Shown: positions 51,927 through 61,580, counted from the first letter of the stretch. The stretch is DNA of 64,000 nt from an uncultured Bacteroidia bacterium (GCA_902801465.1 CADCIH010000001.1:124001-188000); one strand, 5' to 3'. The notes: generated by a model from the sequence alone, not told the origin. Numbers and translations: made by a program.

Positions 51927-52919
51927 ATGTCAATATTAGCGTTTCAAAAACCCGAAGAGGTAGTGATGGTCGAATCAACCGACACCAAAGGCGTGTTCGA
52001 GTTTCGTCCTCTTGAACCAGGTTTCGGTACTACCATCGGCAATGCGCTGAGAAGGATCCTGCTTTCCTCACTGGAAGGCTTCGCCATCACTTCGATTCGC
52101 ATTGACGGTGTCAGCCACGAATTTGCATCCATCGAAGGCGTCATCGAAGATGTTGCCGACATGGTGCTGAACTTCAAGCAGGTCCGCTTCAAGCAACAAG
52201 TCGTTGAAGAGACCCACGAGAAGGTGAACATCGTGATCAGCGGCCAAGAAGAATTCAAGGCCGGTGACATCAACAAGTTCCTCAACGTGTTCCAGGTGCT
52301 GAACCCCGAACTGGTGATCTGCCACATGGAACCCTCCGTCAAGCTGAACATCGAAATGACCATCGGCAAAGGCCGTGGTTATGTTCCCGCTGACGAGAAC
52401 AAGGTGGTTGGCGCTCCGGTGGATACCATCGCCATCGACTCCATATACACTCCTATCCGCAACGTGAGCTTCAAGGTTGAGAACTACCGTGTGGAGCAGA
52501 AGACTGACTACGAGAAGCTCGTGATCGAGATTCTGACCGATGGTTCCATCAACCCCAAGGATGCCCTGAAGGAAGCCGCCAAGATCCTCATCTACCACTT
52601 CATGCTCTTCTCCGATGAGAAGATCACCCCGGTGCTCGATGAGAAAGAGGTGACCGAAGAATTTGACGAAGGCTCGTTGCATATCCGTCAGCTGCTGAAG
52701 ACCAAGCTTGTTGACCTCGACCTTTCGGTCCGTGCCCTCAACTGCTTGAAAGCCGCTGAAGTTGAAACGCTGGGCGATCTCGTCGCCTTCAACAAGCAAG
52801 ACCTGCTCAAGTTCCGTAACTTCGGTAAGAAATCACTCACCGAGCTGGAAGAACTGGTCCGCAGCAGAGGCCTTGAGTTCGGTATGAATGTCAGCAAGTA
52901 TAAATTAGATAAGGATTAA
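51927..52919 (+). CDS. rpoA: RNA polymerase alpha subunit
   Basis: 330 residues. The N-terminal dimerisation domain ([19 protein letters not shown]) is followed by the C-terminal domain (about 250-330, [36 protein letters not shown]) that contacts DNA and activators. Standard length and order between rpsD and rplQ. Confidence 0.98.
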   Translation: MSILAFQKPEEVVMVESTDTKGVFEFRPLEPGFGTTIGNALRRILLSSLEGFAITSIRIDGVSHEFASIEGVIEDVADMVLNFKQVRFKQQVVEETHEKVNIVISGQEEFKAGDINKFLNVFQVLNPELVICHMEPSVKLNIEMTIGKGRGYVPADENKVVGAPVDTIAIDSIYTPIRNVSFKVENYRVEQKTDYEKLVIEILTDGSINPKDALKEAAKILIYHFMLFSDEKITPVLDEKEVTEEFDEGSLHIRQLLKTKLVDLDLSVRALNCLKAAEVETLGDLVAFNKQDLLKFRNFGKKSLTELEELVRSRGLEFGMNVSKYKLDKD

Positions 52920-52924
52920 GAAAG

Positions 52925-53431
52925 ATGAGACACAACAAGAAAATCAATCACTTGGGAAGAAAAAGCGCCCATCGCAAGGCTATGTTGTCGAACATGGCTT
53001 CGTCGCTGATTCTTAACAAACGCATCATAACCACCGTTGCCAAGGCCAAGGCCTTGAGGATGTATGTTGAACCGTTGATCACTCGTTCGAAGGAGGACAA
53101 CACCTCCAACCGCCGTCTTGTTTTCAGTTATCTGCAAAACAAGTATGCTGTCACCGAGTTGTTCCGCGAAGTCAGCACCAAGGTGGCTGAGCGTCCTGGC
53201 GGATACACCCGTATCATCCGCATGCCCAACATGCGTGCTGGCGATGCCGCCGACATGTGCATGATGGAGCTCGTTGACTACAACGAGATCTACACCAACG
53301 AGGGCAAGAAGGCTCCGAAGGCCAAGACCACCCGTCGTGGCCGTGGCAAGAAGGAAGCCGCTCCCGTCGCCGAAGCTCCTGCAGCTGAAGCCCCGGCAGC
53401 TGAAGCCCCGGCAGAGACTCCTGCCGAGTAA
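52925..53431 (+). CDS. rplQ: 50S ribosomal protein L17, extended
   Basis: 168 residues. The L17 core is about 125 residues ([40 protein letters not shown]). A basic linker ([11 protein letters not shown]) and a low-complexity Ala/Glu/Pro tail of about 25 residues built from repeated PAAEA units follow. The tail is common in Bacteroidota L17. Last gene of the superoperon; a terminator follows. Confidence 0.97.
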   Translation: MRHNKKINHLGRKSAHRKAMLSNMASSLILNKRIITTVAKAKALRMYVEPLITRSKEDNTSNRRLVFSYLQNKYAVTELFREVSTKVAERPGGYTRIIRMPNMRAGDAADMCMMELVDYNEIYTNEGKKAPKAKTTRRGRGKKEAAPVAEAPAAEAPAAEAPAETPAE

Positions 53432-53454
53432 TTGGTGTCAGGCACCGAAAATCA

Positions 53455-53492
53455 AACAGGGACATCCTACCAAGGGTGTCCCTGTTTTTATT
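53455..53492. terminator. terminator at the end of the superoperon
   Basis: AACAGGGACA pairs with TGTCCCTGTT, then TTTATTTTTT. The A-rich left flank lets it also serve the convergent helicase gene, which ends at 53488. Confidence 0.85.
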
Positions 53493-54903
53493 TTTTAAAA
53501 AACTCCTCCTTGAAATTGACGAAGTAAAGCCGTTCCTGGGCGCGGGTGACGGCCGTGTAAAGCCAGCGGAGGTCTTCCTTTTCAAACTCGTCCTTCTGGT
53601 TGAGCGAGGAATCGACAAACACCTGCTTCCATTGTCCGCCTTGGGTCTTGTGGCAGGTGAGGGCGTAGGCGAACTTCACCTGCAAGGCATTGAACCATGG
53701 GTTCTGCTTCATCGCCTTGTAACGCTCGCGACGGTTGGGAATGTCCATGTAATCGGCCTCGATGGCTTCACGCAGGCGGGTGCTCTCCTCCTCGGTGAGG
53801 GCGGCGCTGTTGCTGTTCAAGGTGTCCAAGATGATTTTTACGTCGAGGTTGGGTGCCTCCGGATAGTCGGGAAAACTCAACACCACATCGGCAAAACGGA
53901 AACCATAGAGCTCCTCGTAGCGCACAATCTTCAGGATCTCGGCCATGTCGCCGTTGGCGATGAAACTGACCTGCTGGTTGCCGTCGGACCAGAAGTAGTT
54001 GTTCTTCACGACCATCAAGCAGTCGCCAGTGGCAATCTCGCCTTCGATGTTCAGGATGCGGCCTCTGACAGCTTGGTTGAAGAGATTGGCGCGTTTGTTC
54101 GACTTGCAGATGATGACTGAGTCGTTGCCATTCTCACCGTCGAAGGCACGGAACAGCATCTCCTCGAAGGTCTCGGGGTCGATGCGGGCAGTATCGCTGA
54201 AATGGAGGTCGAACAGGGGGAGGCGATAACTTGGCAGGTCATCGGTAAGTTGTTCCCTGAGATGTGTGGCGTTGCTCAAGATGCCTGACTCGAGCGCCTG
54301 ACGTTTCACCTCGGTGAGTTCGAAGGTGGCGATGGTAAGCGGGAACTGGCCTTGTAGGTATTCAATGTCCAGAGCAGGGCTCTCGTCGTTACCCACAGGT
54401 GGCAATTGGGCGGTGTCGCCGATGAGCAACAGCCGACATTGCTCTCCGCTGAACACGTAACTCAGCAGGTCGTCAAGGAGGCTGCGGGTGCCAAACTCAT
54501 GCTCCTCGCCAATCATGGAGGCCTCGTCGACGATGAAGAGGGTGTTCTTGTGCTTGTTCTCACCCAGAGCCATGCGGAGGCTGCCGTCGGGGTAGGCCTG
54601 GGTCTGATATATTTTCTTGTGGATGGTGGAGGCGGAGCGATGCGTATAGCCACTCATCACCTTGGCGGCGCGACCAGTGGGAGCCATGAGTATGTAGTTC
54701 ATCCCGATCTGAGGCAGCACCTTCACCAAAGTGGTCACCAAAGTGGTCTTTCCTGTTCCGGCATAGCCTCTGAGGATATAAGTGGGGTTGGGTTTCTGTG
54801 AGAGAAGGAATGCCGCAAGATGCCGCATCGCTGTAGCTTGTCCTTCGGTAGGCGTGAAGCCAAAGGAGCCGATGAGTCCATGGTAAAGGGTGGCTCTGTC
54901 CAT
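53488..54903 (-). CDS. SF1B DNA helicase (RecD2/Dda-like)
   Basis: 471 residues. Walker A GYAGTGKT (46-53), motif Ia LMAPTGRAAKVM, Walker B/motif II FIVDEASMIGE, motif III LLIGDTAQLPPVG, and C-terminal UvrD_C-like motifs YALTCHKTQGGQW and LYTAVTRAQERLYFV. It is a 5'-to-3' type helicase resembling phage Dda and the core of RecD2, without the long RecD2 N-terminal extension. Probable role in DNA repair or replication fork processing. No recB/recC genes nearby. It is followed upstream by the Omp85-like gene with a 3-nt gap. Confidence 0.92.
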   Translation of the reverse strand: MDRATLYHGLIGSFGFTPTEGQATAMRHLAAFLLSQKPNPTYILRGYAGTGKTTLVTTLVKVLPQIGMNYILMAPTGRAAKVMSGYTHRSASTIHKKIYQTQAYPDGSLRMALGENKHKNTLFIVDEASMIGEEHEFGTRSLLDDLLSYVFSGEQCRLLLIGDTAQLPPVGNDESPALDIEYLQGQFPLTIATFELTEVKRQALESGILSNATHLREQLTDDLPSYRLPLFDLHFSDTARIDPETFEEMLFRAFDGENGNDSVIICKSNKRANLFNQAVRGRILNIEGEIATGDCLMVVKNNYFWSDGNQQVSFIANGDMAEILKIVRYEELYGFRFADVVLSFPDYPEAPNLDVKIILDTLNSNSAALTEEESTRLREAIEADYMDIPNRRERYKAMKQNPWFNALQVKFAYALTCHKTQGGQWKQVFVDSSLNQKDEFEKEDLRWLYTAVTRAQERLYFVNFKEEFFKK

Positions 54904-54906
54904 GGC

Positions 54907-57237
54907 TTAGAAGGGGTAACCGAGGTTGAATACCAGGTGTGAGTTGAGGAGGGAGAAATCGTCGAACAACCAATGGTCGCCATTGGCGTTGGGGTAGGGG
55001 TTCCTAAGGGGGAAGGCCCAGTCAAGGCGGACGACGGCGATGTTGAAGTCGAGGCGAAGTCCTATGCCGGCATCCACGGCGATCTGGTCGTAGAAAGTGT
55101 TGAAGTGGAATTCACCACCAGGAAGCAACTCGTTGGCATGATAGTTCCAGATGTTGCCGGCATCGGCAAACAAGGCACCGTTGAAGGAACCGTGGATGGG
55201 GAATCTGAGTTCGGCATTGCATTCCAACTGTATGTCGCCAATACGTTCGATGTTCTCGTCTCCGGGAGTGAATTGATAGGCGCCAGGACCTAATTTGCGG
55301 TAGCCCCAGCCTCGCATACCCACGGAGCCACCTGAATAGAAGCTGCGCTCAAAAGGCATGTCGTAGGAGTTGCCGTAGGGAATGCCTACACCGACGAGTT
55401 GACGGCTGACAAACCATGTCTTCTCACCTAACTTCAGATATTGGCGAAAGTCGACGTCAGCCCGGAGATATTGCGCATAGCGGATGCCAAATAGCTCGTA
55501 ATGGTCCGCATTATTGGTGACAATTGAGGTGTTGTTGAGCAATGAGGTTAAGCCGCCGCTCGACTCGAGGTTGCCACGGATGTAGATGTAGTTGTTGGTC
55601 TTGGAGATGTTCTGTGTGTTGTAGATCACCGAATAGCGTCCTCCCAACACGAAATGGCTGGTGTATTGGTCCTTGATGCGCTGGTTGCTCTCCTCGTCGA
55701 GGATGGCCTGGAACTCGGGTATGGGGTTGACTTTGACGTAGTTGAGATATATGGGGGTCAAAACAAACTGGAGCCTGGGATTGGCTTTCCAGTCGTAACC
55801 GAACGAAGCCATGGTGATGTACCGCGAATAGGCATAGCGCTTTTGTACGCTGCCGCCGATATTGAGGTTGGTGCGTGGCTGGTAATCCCTTGCAAAGGTC
55901 TTCAACGGTATGGGACTGAGGAATTTCGGGAAATAGATGCTTGAATTAAATATTAGCTCACTTGTGTTGAAAACTCCTTCTTCTTGTGCTATATCGCCCA
56001 GGTTGATGATCTCTTGGGCTTCCAGACCACCTCGGAGGCTGAGGGTGAGCACCTCGGCTCCCTTGAAGATGTTTTTGTTGGTGTAGGTGATGCTACCGTT
56101 GATGCCCAAGTCGCCGCCGGAGTTGGTGGCCTCGGTCTGAAGCTTAAGGGAGTGAGTGTTGCCGCGGCGAAGCATGATCCGGCAGTTGAGCAGGTTGGCT
56201 GTATCGCATGCCACAGTATCGAATTCGATGCTTGAGTTGGCGAACAGCTTCAGGCTTGAGAGGGCACTGTAGGTGAGTTCCACCTGACGCTGGCGGAAGG
56301 GCCTTCCTTTCATAATCATGATCATCTGGGAGAAGGTGCTCGGCCTCACTTGGGGCTTTTCGTGGTAATAGAAGTTGAGGGTGTTGGGCAAATTCCTGAA
56401 GCCGGTGGAGAAGGTGATGCTGGTGGAGTCGGTTGGCGCTTGGTAGGCGACCGACGGACGGTAGTTGGGGTAGATGCTTATCTTGTTGATGGTGTAAAGC
56501 TTGTGCGGATGTTCCTTGCCGGTGTTGCGATCCTCGGCGTTGGCGATTTTCATGGTGACTTCCAGCGTGTGGTTGTGGAAGCTGCTGTCGACCTCAAAGG
56601 TGATGTAGTTTCGGGTGAAGAAATAATAACCCAGGTTGCGCAGGTAGTTGGTGACGAAGGTACGTTGCTCGTCGAGGGTGTAGGCGTTATAAATCTGTCC
56701 GGGCTGGGCTGGAAGGCGACTCTCGAGGCGTTCCACGTATTGTCGGAGCACCGAGTCCTCAATGTTGTAATTGATTTGGCTGATGCGGTACGGTGTTGAA
56801 GGATGGACCGTATAGGTGACCTTGGCACGGTACTTTGAGTAGGTGGTGTTGGTGGTCACTTTGGAATGGAAATAGCCCCTGTTGTTGAGGTATTGTTCCA
56901 TCTGTTGGGCCGACACTTTCACCTCTGAGGGTTCGAAGTAAACCGGTTTCTTGGTCAGATGCTCATTCACCCAGTGCTTGAAGCCGGTCCCTTTGTTCTC
57001 TTCGGTGACGTAATAGAGCCAGGTGGAGAATCTGAAGGGGAACCTAACGCGGTGGGGCTTTTGGGTGGTGTATGACGACACATCCGATTTGGAGAACTCA
57101 GTCTTTTTCCCCTCTATCTCGACCACGTTTTTGTCAAGGAAATACTTCCCTTCGGGCACAAAACGTCCCACGCGGCACGAGGTGAGCAGCAGGGCGGTCA
57201 AGCCGATGAGGATGATGTTAAAATATCGTTTGCGCAA
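54907..57237 (-). CDS. BamA/TamA-family outer-membrane lipoprotein
   Basis: 776 residues with TTG taken as start at 57237. This gives RKRYFNIILIGLTALLLTSC, a lipoprotein signal with lipidated Cys. POTRA-like repeats (about 30-390; KVTYTVHPSTPYRISQINY) precede a 16-strand Omp85 barrel with the conserved late motif GGSVGMRGWGYRKLGPG and a final strand ending FNLGYPF. Omp85 proteins insert or translocate outer-membrane proteins. A lipidated, TamL-like N-terminus is known in Bacteroidota. No ATG fits; a further upstream TTG at 57261 lies inside the -7 box and was rejected. It has its own promoter overlapping the folC 3' end. Confidence 0.88.
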   Translation of the reverse strand: MRKRYFNIILIGLTALLLTSCRVGRFVPEGKYFLDKNVVEIEGKKTEFSKSDVSSYTTQKPHRVRFPFRFSTWLYYVTEENKGTGFKHWVNEHLTKKPVYFEPSEVKVSAQQMEQYLNNRGYFHSKVTTNTTYSKYRAKVTYTVHPSTPYRISQINYNIEDSVLRQYVERLESRLPAQPGQIYNAYTLDEQRTFVTNYLRNLGYYFFTRNYITFEVDSSFHNHTLEVTMKIANAEDRNTGKEHPHKLYTINKISIYPNYRPSVAYQAPTDSTSITFSTGFRNLPNTLNFYYHEKPQVRPSTFSQMIMIMKGRPFRQRQVELTYSALSSLKLFANSSIEFDTVACDTANLLNCRIMLRRGNTHSLKLQTEATNSGGDLGINGSITYTNKNIFKGAEVLTLSLRGGLEAQEIINLGDIAQEEGVFNTSELIFNSSIYFPKFLSPIPLKTFARDYQPRTNLNIGGSVQKRYAYSRYITMASFGYDWKANPRLQFVLTPIYLNYVKVNPIPEFQAILDEESNQRIKDQYTSHFVLGGRYSVIYNTQNISKTNNYIYIRGNLESSGGLTSLLNNTSIVTNNADHYELFGIRYAQYLRADVDFRQYLKLGEKTWFVSRQLVGVGIPYGNSYDMPFERSFYSGGSVGMRGWGYRKLGPGAYQFTPGDENIERIGDIQLECNAELRFPIHGSFNGALFADAGNIWNYHANELLPGGEFHFNTFYDQIAVDAGIGLRLDFNIAVVRLDWAFPLRNPYPNANGDHWLFDDFSLLNSHLVFNLGYPF

Positions 57238-57258
57238 ACCTAAAAAAGAATTATTGCG

Positions 57259-57266
57259 CAAAGGTA
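57259..57266 (-). promoter_or_regulatory. -7 box of the Omp85-like gene
   Basis: The minus strand reads TACCTTTG, eight nt downstream of the folC stop and 21 nt before the TTG start. Confidence 0.5.
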
Positions 57267-57273
57267 ATAAAAA

Positions 57274-58560
57274 TCAGATTACTTCGGCAACAGTAAAGTT
57301 TGATCCGCCGATAAATACTACGTCATCGAAGCTGGCGGCATTCTGAGCGGATAGGTAAGCGTCTCTTACTGAGCTATATACGTTGCCTCTTAATCCGAAA
57401 TCGAAGGCTTTTTGGGCAAGGATATTGGCATCGAGTCCTCGTGGGATGTCGGCTTTGCAGAAATAATACTCGCAGTTATGCGGCAGCAGTTGAAGGATAT
57501 GGTCGATGTCCTTGTCGTTGACGGTTCCGATGACGAAGTGGAGTTTGTTGTAGGTCATCTCTGCCAGTTGGCTGACCACTTCGCGGATGCCGTCGACGTT
57601 GTGGCCGGTGTCGGCGATGGTCAGGGGGTCATGGCTGAGGATCTGCCAGCGGCCCATGAGATGGGTGTTGCGAATCACGTTGGCGACGCCGTCGCGGATG
57701 TTGTCGTCGCTGAGATCGAACTTGTCGCGCAGCAAGTCGGCGGCACACATCACGGTGGTGAGGTTTTTCTTCTGGTAGTTGCCTGTCAGCGGGATCTCGC
57801 AGGCTTCGAGGTAAAGTTCGCTGTTTTTCCAGATGTCGTATTTCTTGGTCTGGAGCTCATCGATATGTATCTCGTCGCAATCGAAGGTCTGGTCTGCAAA
57901 GAAAATGGGGCTGTGGAGCTCCCTGGCCTTGTCCTCAAACACCTGGTGGGTCTCGGGTTGGGTCTCGCCGATGACGACGGGGATGCCTTCCTTGATGATG
58001 CCAGCCTTCTCGCCGGCGATTTTCTCGAGGGTATCGCCCAGGAACTGCATGTGGTCGTATCCGATGTTGGTGATGACGCTGAGTTCGGGGGTGATGAGGT
58101 TGGTGGAGTCGAGACGTCCACCCATGCCCACTTCCACGATGGCGATGTCGACCTGTTCGTCGGCGAAGTATTGGAAGGCCATGCCCACGGTCATCTCGAA
58201 GAAGGATAGTCCGATCTTCTGGAATTCGTCGTGGTATTTCTCGATGAATTGGGTCACGTTGTCTTCGGGGATCATCTCTCCGTTGATGCGGATGCGTTCA
58301 CGGAAGTCGCGCAGATGGGGCGAGGTGTATAGGCCGGTCTTATAGCCAGCTTCCTGGAAGATGGAAGCCAGCATGTGCGAGGTGGAGCCTTTGCCGTTGG
58401 TGCCGGCCACGTGGACCGATTTGAAGTTGTGTTGGGGGTTGCCCAGCAGGTCGAGCAGGGCTATTGTGTTGTTGAGGTTGGGCTTGTAGGCGGCGGCGCC
58501 GATACGTTGGTACATCGGCAGCTGCTTGAACATCCAATCGAGGGTTTCTTGGTAGTTCAT
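57274..58560 (-). CDS. folC: bifunctional dihydrofolate/folylpolyglutamate synthase
   Basis: 428 residues, Mur-ligase fold. P-loop HVAGTNGKGST (51-60), the family's omega-loop region, and the C-terminal domain with DTGHNVDGIREVV. It adds glutamate to dihydropteroate and folates in the cytoplasm. It lies 3 nt after tonB and closes the exbB-exbD-tonB-folC run. Confidence 0.95.
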   Translation of the reverse strand: MNYQETLDWMFKQLPMYQRIGAAAYKPNLNNTIALLDLLGNPQHNFKSVHVAGTNGKGSTSHMLASIFQEAGYKTGLYTSPHLRDFRERIRINGEMIPEDNVTQFIEKYHDEFQKIGLSFFEMTVGMAFQYFADEQVDIAIVEVGMGGRLDSTNLITPELSVITNIGYDHMQFLGDTLEKIAGEKAGIIKEGIPVVIGETQPETHQVFEDKARELHSPIFFADQTFDCDEIHIDELQTKKYDIWKNSELYLEACEIPLTGNYQKKNLTTVMCAADLLRDKFDLSDDNIRDGVANVIRNTHLMGRWQILSHDPLTIADTGHNVDGIREVVSQLAEMTYNKLHFVIGTVNDKDIDHILQLLPHNCEYYFCKADIPRGLDANILAQKAFDFGLRGNVYSSVRDAYLSAQNAASFDDVVFIGGSNFTVAEVI

Positions 58561-58563
58561 CTT

Positions 58564-59346
58564 TTATTGGTTTTGAACGAAAGTATAGGTGATGGTGCCT
58601 TTTTGTTCTTCAGGGGCGTTGGGGTCGGGGGCGAACTTGGAGCGTCCGGCGGCTTCCAGGGCGGTACGGCGCATCTCGCTGTTGGTGATGTCGGTGCCTT
58701 TGCCGATGTTGGTCCTGACCACGTTGCCTTGTTGGTCGACCCATATCTCCACCACGATATGGCCTTCTTCGGGGAATTCTTTGGGTGGGCGTTGCAGGGT
58801 GGTGGCGCCGCGTCCTCCGAGGTCGTAGCCCGGGCCGTTGCCCTGACCGCCTTGACCGTCGTATTTCTTCACGCCTGCCAGTCCGTTGGGGTTGCCTTGG
58901 TCGCCAGGCTGACCGGTGATGCCTTCCGAGCCGCCGTCTTGTGATTTGTCGGAGCCTTTGAACAAGGCCTTTGGGTTGACGGTGGGTTGGGTGGTCTCTG
59001 CAGGTTCGCTGGGTTTGGTCGTTGATTCCTCTTTGGGTTCTTTCTTTTTCTCTGTCTTAATCGACGGGGCTTCTTCGGTGTCTTGGGTCACGATGTCGTC
59101 TTTGCTCTTGGTGGTCTCGTCTTCTTGTGGCATGGCGGGACTCGACTGTTGTGGCACAGTTGGTTTGTCGGGCTGCACCTGTCCCATGCCTTGGTTGTAC
59201 ATGCCCAGGTCGACTTCCACGCCTTCCTCGCCGGGGAGTGGGAGTGGGGTGCGGAAGGCCATCAGGAACAACACCAGCAGCACCATGGCGTGAACCAGGA
59301 TGGTGCCTGCGACGGCGATGGCTCTATCTTTCTTTTGGTTACTCAT
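58564..59346 (-). CDS. tonB: TonB-family energy transducer
   Basis: 260 residues. N-terminal cytoplasmic stub and one transmembrane helix (AVAGTILVHAMVLLVLFLMA). A long Pro/Lys/Glu/Thr-rich periplasmic linker (about 40-165) precedes the C-terminal TonB/TolA-like domain (EEGHIVVEIWVDQQGNVVRT, ending ITYTFVQNQ). It transmits the proton-motive force to outer-membrane receptors. The start overlaps the exbD stop (ATGA). A TolA-like role cannot be excluded. Confidence 0.88.
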   Translation of the reverse strand: MSNQKKDRAIAVAGTILVHAMVLLVLFLMAFRTPLPLPGEEGVEVDLGMYNQGMGQVQPDKPTVPQQSSPAMPQEDETTKSKDDIVTQDTEEAPSIKTEKKKEPKEESTTKPSEPAETTQPTVNPKALFKGSDKSQDGGSEGITGQPGDQGNPNGLAGVKKYDGQGGQGNGPGYDLGGRGATTLQRPPKEFPEEGHIVVEIWVDQQGNVVRTNIGKGTDITNSEMRRTALEAAGRSKFAPDPNAPEEQKGTITYTFVQNQ

Positions 59347-59756
59347 TTCTTCGGTGAGGTGGCCAAGATGACCTTGTGGTTTTGTTGTGTTGCGTTGTTG
59401 ATGTCGTTGACGGCGTCGATCACGTTGACCACGTACTGCACGGGGACGCTCTTGTCGGACCTCAGCACGATGGTGGCGTCGGCTTGTCCGTCGATGCGTG
59501 AGTTGATCACGCTAGTCAGATCCTCGTCGGTGACAGGGGTCTCGTCAACATAGTATTGAAAGAGGTCGTTGATATACACGGTGACGGTCTGCTTGGCCAT
59601 CGTCTTGCTGCTGCTGGAGGGCAGCAAGAGCTTGATGGCGTTGGGGGCCACCAGGGTGGAGGTCAGCATAAAGAAGATCAGCAACAGGAACACCAGGTCC
59701 GACATGGACGAAGTGTTGAAGTTCACACCGATCTTGTTTCTTGTCTTGATAGCCAT
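59343..59756 (-). CDS. exbD: ExbD/TolR-family proton channel subunit
   Basis: 137 residues. A single transmembrane helix (about 17-39, SDLVFLLLIFFMLTSTL) carries the conserved essential Asp at its start (MSDLVFLLL). The periplasmic domain contains SRIDGQADATIVLRSD. Works with ExbB and TonB. 11 nt after exbB. Confidence 0.93.
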   Translation of the reverse strand: MAIKTRNKIGVNFNTSSMSDLVFLLLIFFMLTSTLVAPNAIKLLLPSSSSKTMAKQTVTVYINDLFQYYVDETPVTDEDLTSVINSRIDGQADATIVLRSDKSVPVQYVVNVIDAVNDINNATQQNHKVILATSPKK

Positions 59757-59767
59757 GGCTTTTGTTT

Positions 59768-60406
59768 TTAGGCGGGTTCGTTGAGGACGTCCATGAATTC
59801 GGTGGCTTTGGCCTCGAGGAGGTTGACCACGTCTTGGATCTTGGCTACGATGATGGTGTAGAAGATGTAGGCGATGATACCCACGATCAGACCGCCTACG
59901 GTGGTGACCATAGCCTCGTAGATGCCTGACGAGAGCAGCTCAATGTCGATATTGTTGCCAGCCATCGACATGTTGTAGAAGGCGCGGATCATGCCGGTGA
60001 CGGTGCCAAGGAAGCCTATCATCGGGGCTGCGCTGGCGATCATGGAGAGCAGAGTGACACCTCTTTCCAGCTTGGCGACTTCGAGGGTGCCCACGTTTTC
60101 GATGGCGGTGTTGATGTCGCTCAGCGGGCGTCCGAGGCGGGAGAGTCCCTTCTCGATCATACGGGCGATGGGGGAGTTGCTGCCATTGCACAGGGCGCGG
60201 GCGCTGTCAACCTTGCCGTCTTTGATGTATTCACGGATGCGGTCCATGAAACTCTTGTCGTAACGGGTGGCGCGTTTCACCACGATGTAGCGTTCGATGA
60301 AGATGTAAACCGCAATTACGGAAAGGACGGCCAATACGGCCATGATCCAACCGCCTTTCATGGCGAGGTCGAGGATGGAGAGTTTGATTTCAGTTGCTTC
60401 TTCCAT
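59768..60406 (-). CDS. exbB: ExbB/TolQ-family proton channel subunit
   Basis: 212 residues, three transmembrane helices (GWIMAVLAVLSVIAVYIFIE; MIASAAPMIGFLGTVTGMI; TTVGGLIVGIIAYIFYTII). Conserved APMIGFLGTVTGM is diagnostic of MotA/TolQ/ExbB channels. First gene of the operon; its leader contains word repeats and a -7 box at 60479-60486. Confidence 0.93.
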   Translation of the reverse strand: MEEATEIKLSILDLAMKGGWIMAVLAVLSVIAVYIFIERYIVVKRATRYDKSFMDRIREYIKDGKVDSARALCNGSNSPIARMIEKGLSRLGRPLSDINTAIENVGTLEVAKLERGVTLLSMIASAAPMIGFLGTVTGMIRAFYNMSMAGNNIDIELLSSGIYEAMVTTVGGLIVGIIAYIFYTIIVAKIQDVVNLLEAKATEFMDVLNEPA

Positions 60407-60414
60407 GGCTTTTA

Positions 60415-60472
60415 GAATTTAGAATGCGGAATGCGGAATTAAGAATTTAGAATTTAGAATTTAAAATTTAGA
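60415..60472. repeat. word repeat (AGAATTTAGAA / GCGGAATGCGGAATT) in exbB leader
   Basis: One-armed run of AATTTAGA and AATGCGGA words upstream of the exbB start; related in wording to the repeat at 33541-33629. It would be transcribed as part of the exbB 5' leader. Confidence 0.55.
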
Positions 60473-60478
60473 GAGGGA

Positions 60479-60486
60479 CAAAAATA
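60479..60486 (-). promoter_or_regulatory. -7 box of the exbB operon
   Basis: The minus strand reads TATTTTTG, 72 nt before the exbB start. Confidence 0.5.
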
Positions 60487-60512
60487 TATAAAATAACCAA
60501 AATTGTACCATT

Positions 60513-61580
60513 TTATTGCGACAGAGGCATCGGATGCCAAATTTTTCCGCTGCATGAGTCGGAGGGGGCGCCGGTGACGGAGCAGAGTACGTTTGTCTTG
60601 CCTTCGAGGCGGAGCAGTCCGAGGAGTGCGAAGATCAGGGCTTCCTTGTAGTCGATGGTCGTGTTGTCGGGGACAACGATGTCGTGTGCGCTACGGGCTT
60701 GTAGTCGCTCGATGAGATATTTGTTTCTTGCACCGCCGCCGGTGACCAACAGTTTCCCTTTTGGCAGTGTGCTGACGGCCAAGGCCACTTGCAGAGCGAT
60801 GTGTTCTGTGAAGGTGGCTAGGAGGTCGGAGGTGGATAGGCCCTTGAGCAGGCTTTTCTGGTGTTGTTCGAAGAACTCACGACCCAACGATTTTGGAGGC
60901 GTCATTCCGTAGAATGGGTGCCCATTCAGCCTTTTCAGCAGGTCCATGTCGACCTTTCCATTGCGGGCCAAGAGTCCGTCCTTGTCGTAGTCGAGTCCTT
61001 CACGTTGGGCGAGCCAGTTGAGGGCTTGGTTGGCGATGCAGATGTCGTAGGCGATGCGTTTGCCGTCGACTTCGTATGAGACGTTGGCGATGCCTCCGAT
61101 GTTGAGGCAGATGTCGTATTCGGCGAAGAGCAGTTTGTCGCCGATGGGCACCAGGGGTGCGCCCTGACCGCCTTTGCTAACGTCTTCAGTTCGGAAGTCG
61201 TTGACGACAGTGTATCCGCAAGCATCGGCAAGGGCTTGTCCGTCGCCGATTTGGAGCGTGAAACGTTGTTCCGGCTTATGAAACACGGTGTGTCCGTGTG
61301 AAGCCACGAAATCAGGGTTCACGCCGTTTGTTGCGATGAAGTCTTTGACCTGCTTCCCGAGATAGGTGCCGTATTCCTTGTCGAGGGGCAACAGCGCTTC
61401 GGGTGTGGAAAGGAAGGCGTTGGCGAGCTGGTCGTGCCAGTATTTTGGGTAGGGCAGGGTCTCGGCTGCTTCAATAATAAATGTGTATTGTCCTTCCTTT
61501 TCGGCAAGGCGTACCAGGGCAATGTCGAGGCCGTCGAGCGAGCTGCCCGACATCAGTCCAATGGCGAGCCAGGTCTTCAT
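60513..61580 (-). CDS. anmK: anhydro-N-acetylmuramic acid kinase
   Basis: 355 residues. GLMSGSSLDGLDIAL start, ASHGHTVFHKP and DFRTEDVSKGGQGAPLVP in the middle, and the C-terminal ATP-site motif LLVTGGGARNKYL are typical of AnmK. It converts 1,6-anhydro-MurNAc to MurNAc-6-phosphate in peptidoglycan recycling, the downstream fate of lytic transglycosylase products. The ATG overlaps the murF stop (ATGA). Confidence 0.95.
   Translation of the reverse strand: MKTWLAIGLMSGSSLDGLDIALVRLAEKEGQYTFIIEAAETLPYPKYWHDQLANAFLSTPEALLPLDKEYGTYLGKQVKDFIATNGVNPDFVASHGHTVFHKPEQRFTLQIGDGQALADACGYTVVNDFRTEDVSKGGQGAPLVPIGDKLLFAEYDICLNIGGIANVSYEVDGKRIAYDICIANQALNWLAQREGLDYDKDGLLARNGKVDMDLLKRLNGHPFYGMTPPKSLGREFFEQHQKSLLKGLSTSDLLATFTEHIALQVALAVSTLPKGKLLVTGGGARNKYLIERLQARSAHDIVVPDNTTIDYKEALIFALLGLLRLEGKTNVLCSVTGAPSDSCSGKIWHPMPLSQ

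Noticed and set aside
52068..52799. 243-codon minus-strand open frame opposite rpoA
   Set aside because: Antisense shadow of rpoA.
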